Below are positions 8,512 through 16,576 of a stretch of DNA of 36,352 bases, one piece after another. The position numbers and the translations under genes were made by a program. The DNA comes from a virus. Below the pieces are notes generated by a model, which saw nothing but the letters and a program-made list of their open reading frames with translations, ran no database searches and was not told where the DNA came from. Position 1 is the first letter of the stretch; each line of letters opens with the position of its first letter. The DNA is taken from IMG/VR virus record IMGVR_UViG_3300030329_005767, positions 1-36,352 of that record; one strand, given 5' to 3'.

Positions 8512-8752
8512 TACCAATATAAATTCTTAGATTAGTTACATCTCTTTGTAATTCTTCAATGTCATCCCAAACATCATCCGAATCCGATTGTATTACAATG
8601 ACTGCTTGATTATTTTTTAATGCTGTTTTTTCTAATTCCATAACTGTGCTAAATAACCAACCCACAACTGCCATGATACCTGCTACAACAAAAGGTAAAA
8701 CAGCCTTTACCATCTGTTGTTCTGCTACTGCTTCCATCTGTTTAATAGGCAT
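8483..8752 (-). CDS. Membrane protein with coiled-coil tail (89 aa), inner spanin or holin candidate
   Basis: The 89-aa protein has one membrane segment (residues 17-38, AVLPFVVAGIMAVVGWLFST) followed by a charged, probably coiled-coil stretch (residues 40-78, including DDVWDDIEELQRDVTNLR). An N-terminal anchor plus a helical outer part is the architecture of Rz-type inner spanins; a holin-associated role is the alternative. Its start overlaps the stop of the upstream two-span gene (TAATG), and the nested lipoprotein starts within its last 29 bases, which favours the spanin-pair reading. Confidence 0.72.
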   Translation of the reverse strand: MPIKQMEAVAEQQMVKAVLPFVVAGIMAVVGWLFSTVMELEKTALKNNQAVIVIQSDSDDVWDDIEELQRDVTNLRIYIGNGSRNNPHH

Positions 8753-9015
8753 TAATGTTCCTCCTCAGGTTCTTTTTTATCTTTATACCAATAATCTGTA
8801 CTTTTCGCCAAAACTGCCACATAAGCCCCAACAAGAATATTGACAAGGTCCCTCGATGTTTCTTTAACCTCTGCAAAAAACAGTAAATAGAGTAACGCCA
8901 AAAAGGTAACCGCATTTGAAATTGAAATAATAAATCTTGCCCAAAAGTGTAAAAGTCTCCTATTTTCTTTCGCATTCCCTGAACCCCCCAGTAAAGATTT
9001 TGAATACTTTTTCAT
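8752..9015 (-). CDS. Two-span membrane protein, holin candidate (87 aa)
   Basis: The 87-aa product has two hydrophobic segments (about residues 28-48, FIISISNAVTFLALLYLLFF, and 57-72, VNILVGAYVAVLAKS) and charged ends, with an acidic tail (KDKKEPEEEH). Two spans, small size, charged C-terminus and location at the head of the lysis cassette fit a class II holin, which would release the signal-less M15 endolysin. Another frame over the same bases (8742-8975) is a shadow. Four further small membrane or lipoprotein genes follow with overlaps. Confidence 0.75.
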   Translation of the reverse strand: MKKYSKSLLGGSGNAKENRRLLHFWARFIISISNAVTFLALLYLLFFAEVKETSRDLVNILVGAYVAVLAKSTDYWYKDKKEPEEEH

Positions 9016-9060
9016 TCATTATTCCCACCCTCACCCGATATTGAAATACCTCGCTCAAAG

Positions 9061-9375
9061 TTAAGGTTTTGGGTTATCGGATTTAACTTTGGCTATTGCT
9101 TTATACCACTCCCCATTTTTATCCCCTTTACCAGAAGTCATGTCGTGAAAAAGTAGGTCTAGCTGTTCTCCTAATTGAGGATACTTTCTGGCTCTTTGAT
9201 AGGATTTTGAATCAAAATCATCTCTTAATTCTTGTCGCTTGGTATCAATTTCAGATTGGCTTGGTAATTTTTTACCTTCTGGTAAAATCCATTCATCACC
9301 AACTTTTGTAACTGGGCCGATCAAAGCAGTTACTACAGCTACGTCTGAATCTATATATGTAGGATAATCACTCAT
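9061..9375 (-). CDS. Small tail-associated protein (104 aa)
   Basis: The 104-aa protein starts MSDYPTYIDSDVAVV and carries a C-terminal segment ARKYPQLGEQLDLLFHDMTS followed by GEWYKAIAKVK. That YPxLGEQLDxLxHD pattern is common in small proteins encoded at the end of tail-fibre cassettes in marine phages, where a fibre-assembly or virion role is suspected. It overlaps the preceding fibre gene by 4 bp, and a 45-bp gap then separates it from the lysis genes. Confidence 0.75.
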   Translation of the reverse strand: MSDYPTYIDSDVAVVTALIGPVTKVGDEWILPEGKKLPSQSEIDTKRQELRDDFDSKSYQRARKYPQLGEQLDLLFHDMTSGKGDKNGEWYKAIAKVKSDNPKP

Positions 9376-10004
9376 GCTTGTATTTCCTCTAAAATAACAT
9401 GTTGTTGGTTAGCTCCTGCTGTAATTCCCATTTCAAAAAACCACCCCACTTCAAATTTATAATATAACGTATAATGGTGATGTGTGTCTGATGATGGTGT
9501 GTGTATTCCTGTAAAATTATTATTAGCAGTCAGAGTAGTATAAGAAGGAAGATTACCATTGACATCCTGATAAAAACTTCCAACATAATCGCCATTATAA
9601 ATATCTGCAAAAGTTCCTCCATCTACTTTATGATACATATACCATTTACAAGCCTGATAAGCACTACCATCAGTCGCCATCATGTTGTGAGCAAAATTAA
9701 ATGTCCATCGGATCGTATTCCCTGCTGTAATTTGAATGTCTTTAGTCAAATGACTAGCGAGAATAGAAGTTCCAGTAGTTGTAGATGATGTAACCCCAGT
9801 AGAACTTCCATAAACAGTCTGTACAACGTGTCCTGATGGAAACGTAGCATTACTACCGAGTGTTACTGTTGGATTTGAAGCTAAATGAGTTAAACCAGAA
9901 CCTCCTGTGACTCCTACGGGTAAAACTCCTGTAGTAATATCAGAAGCATCTAGTCCTGATTCTGCTTGTGTTCCAAGATTTGCGATATCTCTTGCTCGTG
10001 TCAT
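9372..10004 (-). CDS. Tail fibre protein (210 aa)
   Basis: The N-terminus MTRARDIANLGTQAESGLDASDI is a recurrent start of tail-fibre or collar proteins in marine phages. The remaining residues are Ser/Thr/Gly-rich beta sequence (TVTLGSNATFPSGHVVQTVY), ending in an aromatic, His-rich distal portion (SSDTHHHYTLYYKFEVGWFF) that could be a receptor-binding or trimerisation tip. It is one of about seven short fibre-like genes arranged head to tail. Host adhesion is inferred from composition and context. Confidence 0.82.
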   Translation of the reverse strand: MTRARDIANLGTQAESGLDASDITTGVLPVGVTGGSGLTHLASNPTVTLGSNATFPSGHVVQTVYGSSTGVTSSTTTGTSILASHLTKDIQITAGNTIRWTFNFAHNMMATDGSAYQACKWYMYHKVDGGTFADIYNGDYVGSFYQDVNGNLPSYTTLTANNNFTGIHTPSSDTHHHYTLYYKFEVGWFFEMGITAGANQQHVILEEIQA

Positions 10005-10013
10005 AATTTATCC

Positions 10014-10610
10014 TTATCCTTCTAATCCAGTTACTCTTGCTTCAAGAGAGTCTAGTTTGGTTTTTAACTCAGTATTTTCAACAGATAATTCTTGAATAGC
10101 TTTTACTACAATAGGGATTAAGTAGGTCATATCCATGTGTTGTTTTACAATATCACCATTTTTATCTACTGCATCTTTTTCACCAGAAACTGCGATTGGA
10201 ACTACTTGTTGAACCTCATGTGCCAGAAACCCTTCCTGATTATCTCCTCCTCTCTTCCACTTAAAAACTATTGGTTTTAAAGAATTAACTTTTGATAAAG
10301 CATCTGATATAGTTGATACCACATCTTTTAATCTATAATCTGAAGAAGTTGAGTATTGTGTGGATGATGTTGATGCTACATTTATTCTTCCTATATCTCC
10401 TGCAGAATCGTAAAAATTAATAAAATGTCCACCAGTTGCATCTCCATCACCTGAAAACTGAAGTCTCATTATTTCATCTCCAGCTTCTACAGTCGAATGT
10501 GAATTTGCAAATAATACTGTTCCACCTGCATCAGTAGTAGAATCTAATGATTCAAAAATATGGCCTATTATTCCACTTTTATTTTTTGACGATCCAATTA
10601 ATCCAGACAT
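10014..10610 (-). CDS. Tail fibre with C-terminal S74 intramolecular chaperone (198 aa)
   Basis: Residues 88-198 match the peptidase S74 / endosialidase-type chaperone: SSDYRLKDVV with candidate catalytic Ser90 and Lys95, then LKPIVFKWKR, GFLAHEVQQVVP and a C-terminal coiled coil (ELSVENTELKTKLDSLEARV). This domain trimerises the fibre and then cuts itself off just before the Ser. The N-terminal 87 residues are a short beta-rich fibre piece. The mature fibre part would be under 90 residues, unusually short, so it may complete a larger fibre assembly made with its neighbours. Confidence 0.9.
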   Translation of the reverse strand: MSGLIGSSKNKSGIIGHIFESLDSTTDAGGTVLFANSHSTVEAGDEIMRLQFSGDGDATGGHFINFYDSAGDIGRINVASTSSTQYSTSSDYRLKDVVSTISDALSKVNSLKPIVFKWKRGGDNQEGFLAHEVQQVVPIAVSGEKDAVDKNGDIVKQHMDMTYLIPIVVKAIQELSVENTELKTKLDSLEARVTGLEG

Positions 10611-10611
10611 A

Positions 10612-11004
10612 TTAACTCCAATTTTGAACTATATAACTATAAGTAATATCAACATTTCCTGCTGTCATTAATTTTGATTTTAATTTCCATGTTGGTTGAA
10701 GAACTAATTTCTCATCCCAAACAAACGTATCCTGTCTATTTAAAGTTTGTTCATTTAATAACCAAATATCAGTACTACCATTGTATACAAATAGACTTAC
10801 CTTTTCATCGGCATCATCTGCATGATTAACAAATATAATATTTAATATAGTTATGATGTGATTTGTTGGTACTGCAGAATTAGAAGTGTTTCCAGATGTA
10901 GTCTCATATGACCCATCTAATTTATACTCTGTGAGAGTATTACTGAGTTCATGAATTGATCCTGTTTTTAAAACTTCACTACCCGATCCACTTGGGATTG
11001 CCAT
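10612..11004 (-). CDS. Tail-fibre-like protein (130 aa)
   Basis: A 130-aa beta-rich protein (MAIPSGSGSEVLKTGSIHEL...) with a KVSLFVYNGSTDIWLLNEQT stretch and a basic aromatic end (TYSYIVQNWS). It has the look of a small virion decoration or fibre head. It resembles the 122-aa gene at 11437-11805 in its plan: both have polar N-termini, an internal VPTNHIITILNI / VPSSTTTIILGI strand and a C-terminal ISY- or ITYSY-type strand, suggesting they are distant paralogues. It is spaced 1 bp from its upstream neighbour. Confidence 0.75.
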   Translation of the reverse strand: MAIPSGSGSEVLKTGSIHELSNTLTEYKLDGSYETTSGNTSNSAVPTNHIITILNIIFVNHADDADEKVSLFVYNGSTDIWLLNEQTLNRQDTFVWDEKLVLQPTWKLKSKLMTAGNVDITYSYIVQNWS

Positions 11005-11005
11005 T

Positions 11006-11437
11006 TTATCCTCCTAAAACCCATGATTGATGTGTTGAATGTTGCATAAATCTACCTTTATCTTTAATGATTGAATTAGTATCTGTTTCTAAGCCACCAT
11101 TAGCTGTAATTGAACCTGTATGAGTAACATCACCAGAAAATGTTCCACCAGAAGCAGGTACAGTATCAAATATAGTTATTGAACCAATCACATTTATTTT
11201 TATCAAGTCTCCATCTGATGGAGCTGTTGCAAATGTAATAGTAGATGTTGTTCGGGTATAATCATTTGATCCCCCTTCCACAATAAGAATCCCATTCAAA
11301 TAAACTTCAATATGATCACCTGCATTAGATGGGATCGAAAAAGCAGTTGTACCTGTTGATGTATCGGTACCTTGTAAAAATTCATACGAATTTATAACTG
11401 CACCATTTTCATCTGCTTGTTTACCTAAATATGGCAT
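11006..11437 (-). CDS. Tail fibre protein with NG-strand domain (143 aa)
   Basis: The 143-aa protein begins MPYLGKQADENGAVINSYEF and contains HIEVYLNGILIVEGGSNDYT followed by ITFATAPSDGDLIKINVIGS. This vxvYLNGxxL...DYT...APxxGDxIxI pattern is the familiar beta domain at the start of many marine-phage fibres. The rest is a Thr/Gly-rich shaft (SGDVTHTGSITANGGLETDT). Its start overlaps the stop of the upstream gene by 1 bp. Role: adhesion or fibre attachment, inferred. Confidence 0.82.
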   Translation of the reverse strand: MPYLGKQADENGAVINSYEFLQGTDTSTGTTAFSIPSNAGDHIEVYLNGILIVEGGSNDYTRTTSTITFATAPSDGDLIKINVIGSITIFDTVPASGGTFSGDVTHTGSITANGGLETDTNSIIKDKGRFMQHSTHQSWVLGG

Positions 11438-11805
11438 TATGTTATCTCCATGTATGAAATTGCAATATCCAAAGCACTAGCAGTATCCGATTGTGCTTTT
11501 AAAATATCACCGACTTGCATTACTATTTTATTTCCTCCCATAATTTCAAGAGAACTTGAATTATTAATTGGTGCATCTTTTATTAAATATGTTGATTCAT
11601 TTGCATTTGAAGCACCAGAGTTTGAAACACCAGAACCTACAGCAGATGTTGATACTAATTGTACTGAAGCTTTAATTGTTCCTCCACTAGTGTTACTCAT
11701 CATAATTCCAAGAATAATCGTTGTAGTCGAACTAGGTACTGTGTATAGTGTTTCAAGAGATGTTGTTACTCCTGATTCATTTGTCATCCGAAAAGTATTT
11801 GCCAT
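11437..11805 (-). CDS. Small fibre-cassette protein (122 aa)
   Basis: A 122-aa Ser/Thr-rich beta protein (MANTFRMTNESGVTTSLETL...), with a central TTTIILGIMMSNTSGGTIKA and a late GGNKIVMQVGDILKAQSDTA segment that resembles small jelly-roll virion decoration proteins. It overlaps its downstream neighbour by 1 bp and follows the 269-aa fibre by 1 bp. It probably decorates or caps the fibre. The family is not firmly recognised. It shares a general plan with the 130-aa gene two positions downstream. Confidence 0.77.
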   Translation of the reverse strand: MANTFRMTNESGVTTSLETLYTVPSSTTTIILGIMMSNTSGGTIKASVQLVSTSAVGSGVSNSGASNANESTYLIKDAPINNSSSLEIMGGNKIVMQVGDILKAQSDTASALDIAISYMEIT

Positions 11806-11806
11806 G

Positions 11807-12616
11807 TCATCCTAAAGCAATTGAAAGAGCAACTATATTATCTTCGGTTGCTCCTGTAAAAGCAGATGTGGTTGCATTTGTAATTCTACCTTTTGCATCT
11901 ACTGTTAAAACAGGAATATTACTAGAATTTCCATATGTTCCTGCAGTTGCCCCTGAATTTGCTAAAGTTAGAGCAAGACTTGTTGTTCCTGACCCTGTTG
12001 CATCTCCTGAAGCAGTTATAGTCTGATTTGCAGTTAAATAAGTTGAAGTGTCAATATCATAAGTTTCTGATCCTGTTCTTTTAACCAACCCTGTGTCTGA
12101 ATCAGGGATGTCGGTGTGCATCAAGGCTCCTGCACTATTGACATTGGTTGCATCTGTGACATCAGCACTTGCTTCAATTGCATCTAATTTTGAATGATCT
12201 GCATCTGTAAAAGCATTTGTGTCAGAATTTTGTTCATATAATACCTTAATTTCTCCGGCATTCTGATCACCTGTTGCTCCCTCTTCTGCACTTATAAATG
12301 ATAAAAGTGTAGCTTTATTGATACCTATTGTTATATTCCCTGATGTTGTAACAGGAGAGCCAGAATCCACTTCTATTCCATCTGTCCCAACAATTCCTAC
12401 TGATGATAATCTATTTGACCATTCTGTTGCATAATCAGTTGTTCCATTTTTAGTTAAAACCTGATCATCAGTTCCACCTGCAGGTACACCTCTTTCTGCA
12501 ATTGCAGTATCCAATTCCTGAATACCATCATTTAAAGTACCACCCCATGATCCTCTTGAACTTTCAGAACCTGGGACTGGTAAAGTAATATTTAAATTAG
12601 TTGTTGGATTTGCCAT
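11807..12616 (-). CDS. Tail fibre protein with WG-LN attachment motif (269 aa)
   Basis: The N-terminus (NITLPVPGSESSRGSWGGTL then NDGIQELDTAI) has the P-G...WG..LN.....LD.AI pattern used by many tail fibres to attach to the tail. The same pattern is in the 294-aa fibre at 13503-14387, so the phage encodes two fibres with related anchors. The body is a Thr/Ser/Asp-rich shaft with TASGDATGSGTTSLALTLAN and GTYGNSSNIPVLTVDAKGRI, typical fibre repeats. It ends without a clear tip domain; following small genes may supply tips. Confidence 0.85.
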   Translation of the reverse strand: MANPTTNLNITLPVPGSESSRGSWGGTLNDGIQELDTAIAERGVPAGGTDDQVLTKNGTTDYATEWSNRLSSVGIVGTDGIEVDSGSPVTTSGNITIGINKATLLSFISAEEGATGDQNAGEIKVLYEQNSDTNAFTDADHSKLDAIEASADVTDATNVNSAGALMHTDIPDSDTGLVKRTGSETYDIDTSTYLTANQTITASGDATGSGTTSLALTLANSGATAGTYGNSSNIPVLTVDAKGRITNATTSAFTGATEDNIVALSIALG

Positions 12617-13500
12617 CAGCTTACACCATATTGCCAGATTGAAACATTACCATCTACACCATCAGTCCCAAGAGTAGGAGAAGTTGTTTGATTATAACTT
12701 CCACCAACTCCATGACTCATTGTTCCTGCTCCATTTGTAACTGTTTCAACCAAATTTGTTGCACTAATTGTATTTGAACCTGTTGCAGTCTGACTAGGGC
12801 TAGTTTCAGTCACATTATAGGCTCTAGTCTGATTTCCTGACATCAAACAAACAGTATTAACTGCTACTGTTGCTCCTACTCCACCACCACCTCCTACTGC
12901 AGTTAAAGTTGCTTTTGGTCCTGTAAATACTAAATTTGATCCTGCAGAACCTGAAGGGGCAGAATTTGAATCTCCTGCACCATATGCTAATGTATCATAT
13001 GCCGATCTTGTTAATTCCATTGATCCCCAATCTCCTGCTCCTAATCCCTTAACTCCTCCTGACCAAGTGTAAGTTTCCCCGGGAGTTACTTCAAATTTAA
13101 CATTAATAAGTCCTCCCTTTGCACCATCACCACTTTTTGGAGTTTCAAAAACAGCAGGAGCAGTCCCAACACCAGAACTACATTGGAAATGTCCTCCTGT
13201 AACTCCATCTCCACCTGTTCTTATTGTGCCTCCACCTCCACCAGATGCTCCATTTATTTTTACTTGTAAATAACGAACACCTGCAGGGACTGTATAAGTT
13301 CCAGTATTTCCCATATCTATTAACTCAGTATTAGTAATTTGAGAATATCTTCCAATTGCTGTTTTGTGGGAGAGTTCCCAATCTCCTCCATGTTTAATCC
13401 AAACATGGTGTACTGTTTTCCATTGATTATCTACTTTTATATATGGTTCTACAACTGTTTCCCAACTACCATCAACTTTAACTTTTAATGATGTTCCCAT
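12616..13500 (-). CDS. Gly-rich tail-tip / fibre protein (294 aa)
   Basis: Residues 1-60 form a charged segment with three successive W-bearing repeats (KVDGSWETVVEPYIKVDNQW, KTVHHVWIKHGGDWELSH), as in baseplate or fibre adaptor heads. Residues 80-290 are Gly-rich (LQVKINGASGGGGGTIRTGG, LTAVGGGGGVGATV), recalling the polyglycine sandwich receptor-binding domains of some adhesins. Its stop overlaps the start of the next fibre by 1 bp. A receptor-binding role is an inference from the Gly-rich domain. Confidence 0.83.
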   Translation of the reverse strand: MGTSLKVKVDGSWETVVEPYIKVDNQWKTVHHVWIKHGGDWELSHKTAIGRYSQITNTELIDMGNTGTYTVPAGVRYLQVKINGASGGGGGTIRTGGDGVTGGHFQCSSGVGTAPAVFETPKSGDGAKGGLINVKFEVTPGETYTWSGGVKGLGAGDWGSMELTRSAYDTLAYGAGDSNSAPSGSAGSNLVFTGPKATLTAVGGGGGVGATVAVNTVCLMSGNQTRAYNVTETSPSQTATGSNTISATNLVETVTNGAGTMSHGVGGSYNQTTSPTLGTDGVDGNVSIWQYGVS

Positions 13501-13502
13501 CT

Positions 13503-14387
13503 CTATGCATACTCATAATGTATATCACCATTTGCTCCTGATTCAGCAGAAGGAGCAGAGGTACTTACTGTTCTTGCACCTTGACCATTTGATCCAATTG
13601 TTGGGTTAGTATAACTTCCTGATGTCATTGTAAGAGTAAGTGAAGTAATTCCATCAACAGTACCACCATTTATATCTGCTGTATCAGCCACTAAACTATC
13701 AACATTGGCAGTTCCTGTAATATGTAAATTATTCCATTCTGACCCTGAAGCTCCCAAATCATAAGTTGCATCTGCATTTGGAATTAAATTTGCTTTTATT
13801 TTCCCTTTTGGTTCAATTGTATTTGAAGCAGAAGCTCCAAGTATTACATTACCATCTGCTTTTAAAGCATTTGTCGTAAACTCACTTGCTCCTGCTTGAC
13901 CTGTTCCTCCTGCTGCTCGAGTAGTTGCACTAAGTGATGTAAGTGGGGCACAAACAATAGGACCAGAATTTATATGAACAGGTTCCAAAACTTTTGCAAC
14001 TGTAATAGTAGAACTAGAATCATCAACTAATTGTGTTTCTACAGTAATACTATTAGCAGAAGTTTTAGATTTTACAGTATGTATAACAGGGGCTGCAGCT
14101 GTCCCATTTGTAGCACTTGAAGAACCTGAAACTCTAATTTTATCTCCAACTTTTACATTTTGAAAATATTTTAAATCTCCTGTTGTGGAAATTGTTCCAT
14201 CTGAACCTGCAGCAGCAAGATCAATATTTGTTGAAGTAATTCCAGATAATATTTGATCCTCTAATTGATTTATTATAGCTGAATCAATATTATCTAATGA
14301 AGTATGTAAATTTGTTCCCCAAGTTTGATTATCCCCACCTATTTCCGATTTAATTAATGAATAATTAGTTGTAAATGTATTTGCCAT
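13503..14387 (-). CDS. Tail fibre protein with WG-LH attachment motif (294 aa)
   Basis: The N-terminus (MANTFTTNYSLIKSEIGGDN, then WGTNLHTSLDNIDSAI) matches the NYxLxxxxxGxxxxxWGxxLxxxxxxID.AI motif of phage tail-fibre anchors. The body is beta-rich with ILGASASNTIEPKGKIKANL and YDLGASGSEWNNLHITGTAN segments; the latter is a well-known repeat in marine-phage fibre shafts. It is the first large fibre gene after the connector genes, so it may be the fibre bound directly to the tail. Confidence 0.87.
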   Translation of the reverse strand: MANTFTTNYSLIKSEIGGDNQTWGTNLHTSLDNIDSAIINQLEDQILSGITSTNIDLAAAGSDGTISTTGDLKYFQNVKVGDKIRVSGSSSATNGTAAAPVIHTVKSKTSANSITVETQLVDDSSSTITVAKVLEPVHINSGPIVCAPLTSLSATTRAAGGTGQAGASEFTTNALKADGNVILGASASNTIEPKGKIKANLIPNADATYDLGASGSEWNNLHITGTANVDSLVADTADINGGTVDGITSLTLTMTSGSYTNPTIGSNGQGARTVSTSAPSAESGANGDIHYEYA

Positions 14388-14388
14388 A

Positions 14389-14613
14389 TTAATTCCAAGT
14401 TTGTGTTCCTAAAGTTTCTTCAGTATAAGTAACAGTGGTTGAATCAAGATTAGAATAACTTACAGAGGGGTTAGCAATATTAGAATAAGTTTGAGTTGGT
14501 ATTGATTTATCATACCAATCTAATGCTCCAAAATATCCATTACCATAAATTGTTTCAGTTTCCCCATATAATATTCTACCTGCAATTTCTTCTGGATGCC
14601 AAATTTGACTCAT
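14389..14613 (-). CDS. Small virion protein (74 aa)
   Basis: A 74-aa protein (MSQIWHPEEIAGRILYGETE) rich in Tyr, Thr and Asn and ending in LGTQTWN. It overlaps the connector gene by 4 bp and precedes the first fibre by 1 bp. Similar short proteins sit between connector and fibre genes in podophages and are probably tail components. Family not recognised. Confidence 0.72.
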   Translation of the reverse strand: MSQIWHPEEIAGRILYGETETIYGNGYFGALDWYDKSIPTQTYSNIANPSVSYSNLDSTTVTYTEETLGTQTWN

Positions 14614-15245
14614 GTATAAATATATTTAGGTTTCATATTTAAAGTTCCTCCTGCATATCTACTGTTATCATCTGACCCAATAACTTCTTGCATTGCTCTT
14701 GATAATAATCCATCCCAAATTTGTGTTGATTGAGGGTCCATTAAATATGGACTAGCCTGCAAAAGAGTCCCATAAAGATAAACATCAGGATGAGACACCA
14801 ATAACCAATTATCACCAGAGTCAGCAACCCCAGATAAAGCAGGAATAGATTTATAATAATTAATCTGTAAAGTATATGAAGCATCTGGAGTTGGTAAAAG
14901 TTGAATTGCTGTTCCTTCTATTGTAAAATATTTTGGTTTTCCAGTAGTATTATCATCTTGTTCTCTAAAATCATCTGATCTATCTGATGTAACATAAATT
15001 AATCTTTTAGGTGGTGATGTAGATGTTAATTCTATATTTAACATTTCTTGAAAATCAGAAGGTAGTCCAATATATTGAGCAGTAGCAGTAGTAGTTGTTC
15101 TTGTTAACATTTGTCTTGTTCTTAAATTTCTGTTAAATGAAGCTTCTGCTAATGTAATAAATTCTGGAATTCTGGATGTTAAATCACTTCTATTCAACCA
15201 ATTAGCTACTGCTGTATGTAATTCTGATTTTGTAGATATAGCCAT
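14610..15245 (-). CDS. Head-tail connector / adaptor protein (211 aa)
   Basis: The 211-aa protein begins MAISTKSELHTAVANWLNRS and includes RIPEFITLAEASFNRNLRTR, YIGLPSDFQEMLNIELTS, FTIEGTAIQLLPTPDASYTL and WLLVSHPDVYLYGTLLQASP. This order and spacing are those of the Gp4/Gp11-like adaptor that forms a ring between portal and tail tube in short-tailed phages. Length fits the family (about 190-230 aa). It follows a 102-aa gene by 0-1 bp and heads the tail block. Confidence 0.9.
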   Translation of the reverse strand: MAISTKSELHTAVANWLNRSDLTSRIPEFITLAEASFNRNLRTRQMLTRTTTTATAQYIGLPSDFQEMLNIELTSTSPPKRLIYVTSDRSDDFREQDDNTTGKPKYFTIEGTAIQLLPTPDASYTLQINYYKSIPALSGVADSGDNWLLVSHPDVYLYGTLLQASPYLMDPQSTQIWDGLLSRAMQEVIGSDDNSRYAGGTLNMKPKYIYT

Positions 15246-15554
15246 TTATGATAAATGTCCTTCCCATGTTCTAAATGGTTTATTTTCTGGTTTATCTAAC
15301 CATTTTAATAATCTTTTTTTATCTTGTAAAATACCTTTCCTAGAAAGTTCTGCTGCTATTACTGGAGGAATTTCTGCAACTTTTCTTGATTCGTCATGTC
15401 TATTAATAGGAGTTTCTCTTAAATATTTTGCATAATCAAGAGTTGCTTGAATATCCTGTTGTTTTGTAACATGGAAAGTACCATCTCCATCTTCAGTATG
15501 GACTTTAGTCTCCACACCATTTAATTTTCCTAAATCAGTTGTTGTTTTTGGCAT
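15246..15554 (-). CDS. Small head-associated protein (102 aa)
   Basis: The 102-aa protein is polar and helical, with QATLDYAKYLRETPINRHDE and AEIPPVIAAELSRKGILQDK. Small proteins with a similar ExPxxIxxELxxxGIxxD pattern occur after the capsid gene in podophages and may be head-completion factors. Its ATG lies immediately after the T-run of a strong minus-strand terminator and has no ribosome-binding site, so expression would need read-through; this could keep it far below capsid level. Confidence 0.8.
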   Translation of the reverse strand: MPKTTTDLGKLNGVETKVHTEDGDGTFHVTKQQDIQATLDYAKYLRETPINRHDESRKVAEIPPVIAAELSRKGILQDKKRLLKWLDKPENKPFRTWEGHLS

Positions 15555-15583
15555 AATAAAAATGGGCCCCTTTTCAGAGGCCC
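15555..15583 (-). terminator. Rho-independent terminator after the capsid gene
   Basis: On the minus strand an 8-bp stem (GGGCCTCT / AGGGGCCC, one T-G wobble) with a GAAA tetraloop is followed by ATTTTTATT. It starts 12 bases after the capsid stop codon. Shape, loop and T-run are textbook for an intrinsic terminator. The T-run touches the ATG of the next gene at 15554, so it probably acts as a partial terminator that lowers downstream tail expression. Confidence 0.85.
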
Positions 15584-15595
15584 TTAATTTAAGGT

Positions 15596-16561
15596 TTACG
15601 GATCAACGTCTGCAACAAGTCCATGTGCTGCTTCATTATCCACTTGGAGACCACCCTCCCAAGTAATAAACCTGGAAGTTGCATCCCCAGTTGTACCAAG
15701 TTCACCAACCTCGAAAGGTCTTAGTTGTGCAACCTTAGCATATTCTGGATTAATTAACCAGCAATCACTAGCTCTTTGAAAACGATTTGCATGAACTGTA
15801 TATGTTCCAAAGTCACCAATATATACTGAAACATTAGCTTGTACTTCATCAGCTTTTGATGGGAGTGCTACAACCTGAGTGGCTGATGCTCTACCTCCGA
15901 ATGCACTGATTAATTGCTTTTGAGCAGATCCAGCCATAATCATTGTAGGTTGATCTCCTGAATTATCAAAGCAACTTTTCATTACAACTTTTAACAAAGC
16001 TTCTGTTAAAGCTCTATCAGTACCATCTCCTCTAGCATCTGTTCCCCCAGATGTATCAGTTGGGTTACTAGGACTACCAGAATGTGTTACTGGACAGTTT
16101 GTTGCTACATAGGAACTTAATCCTGCCGATGTTCTAGCAGTAGTTGCATTCCCTGTATTAACTACTGAATTACTAAGTACTAATGTTTCGACATCACGCT
16201 TCATAGCTCTAGACAATAAAGCAATTTGATGGGCCATTGCATCAGAAACACCTGCACGATTAATTGCAGCTTGTGTTCCAGTTACTGCTGCTGATCTTAC
16301 CAAAATTTGACATTGATTAGAACAACGAACAGTATTAGTTGGGGCAGCAGTAGAAACTGCATTACCTTCAATTTGTGCTGTTGTTGAAACAGCAGGCAGG
16401 GCTTCCGTCTGCCATTCAAATTTAGTATTACTTACGCTACGTTTACCAACAGCAGATACAAAAGGAGTTTCTTCTGGAGAGATATTATATATCACATCCG
16501 AAAGATCTTCCCTAATACCTTTTGCAGTATATGTATCGAAAGCGTTTGTTACTTTCGCCAT
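15596..16561 (-). CDS. Major capsid protein, SU10/DUF5309-type (321 aa)
   Basis: The 321-aa protein begins MAKVTNAFDTYTAKGIREDL and continues with YNISPEETPFVSAVGKRSVS and FEWQTEALPAV. This opening (N-terminal helix, SPEETPFxSxxG, xxFEWQTDxL) is characteristic of the HK97-fold capsid family found in phage SU10 and many marine podophages. A central mixed Gly/Ser segment and a C-terminal FITWEGGLQVDNEAAHG fit as well. Length is typical. It follows the scaffold gene by 15 bp and is followed by a strong terminator. Expected to be the most abundant virion protein. Confidence 0.93.
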   Translation of the reverse strand: MAKVTNAFDTYTAKGIREDLSDVIYNISPEETPFVSAVGKRSVSNTKFEWQTEALPAVSTTAQIEGNAVSTAAPTNTVRCSNQCQILVRSAAVTGTQAAINRAGVSDAMAHQIALLSRAMKRDVETLVLSNSVVNTGNATTARTSAGLSSYVATNCPVTHSGSPSNPTDTSGGTDARGDGTDRALTEALLKVVMKSCFDNSGDQPTMIMAGSAQKQLISAFGGRASATQVVALPSKADEVQANVSVYIGDFGTYTVHANRFQRASDCWLINPEYAKVAQLRPFEVGELGTTGDATSRFITWEGGLQVDNEAAHGLVADVDP

Positions 16562-16576
16562 GTTGTTTTTCCTTTC

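Noticed and set aside
8742-8975. 77-aa minus-strand ORF overlapping the two-span holin candidate
   Set aside because: Basic, membrane-poor shadow frame; the 87-aa frame has the clear double membrane pattern and TAATG coupling.
11450-12026. Plus-strand ORFs of 121 and 92 aa over the fibre genes
   Set aside because: They are antisense shadows of beta-rich, Thr/Ala/Gly-rich coding sequence and lack ribosome-binding sites.
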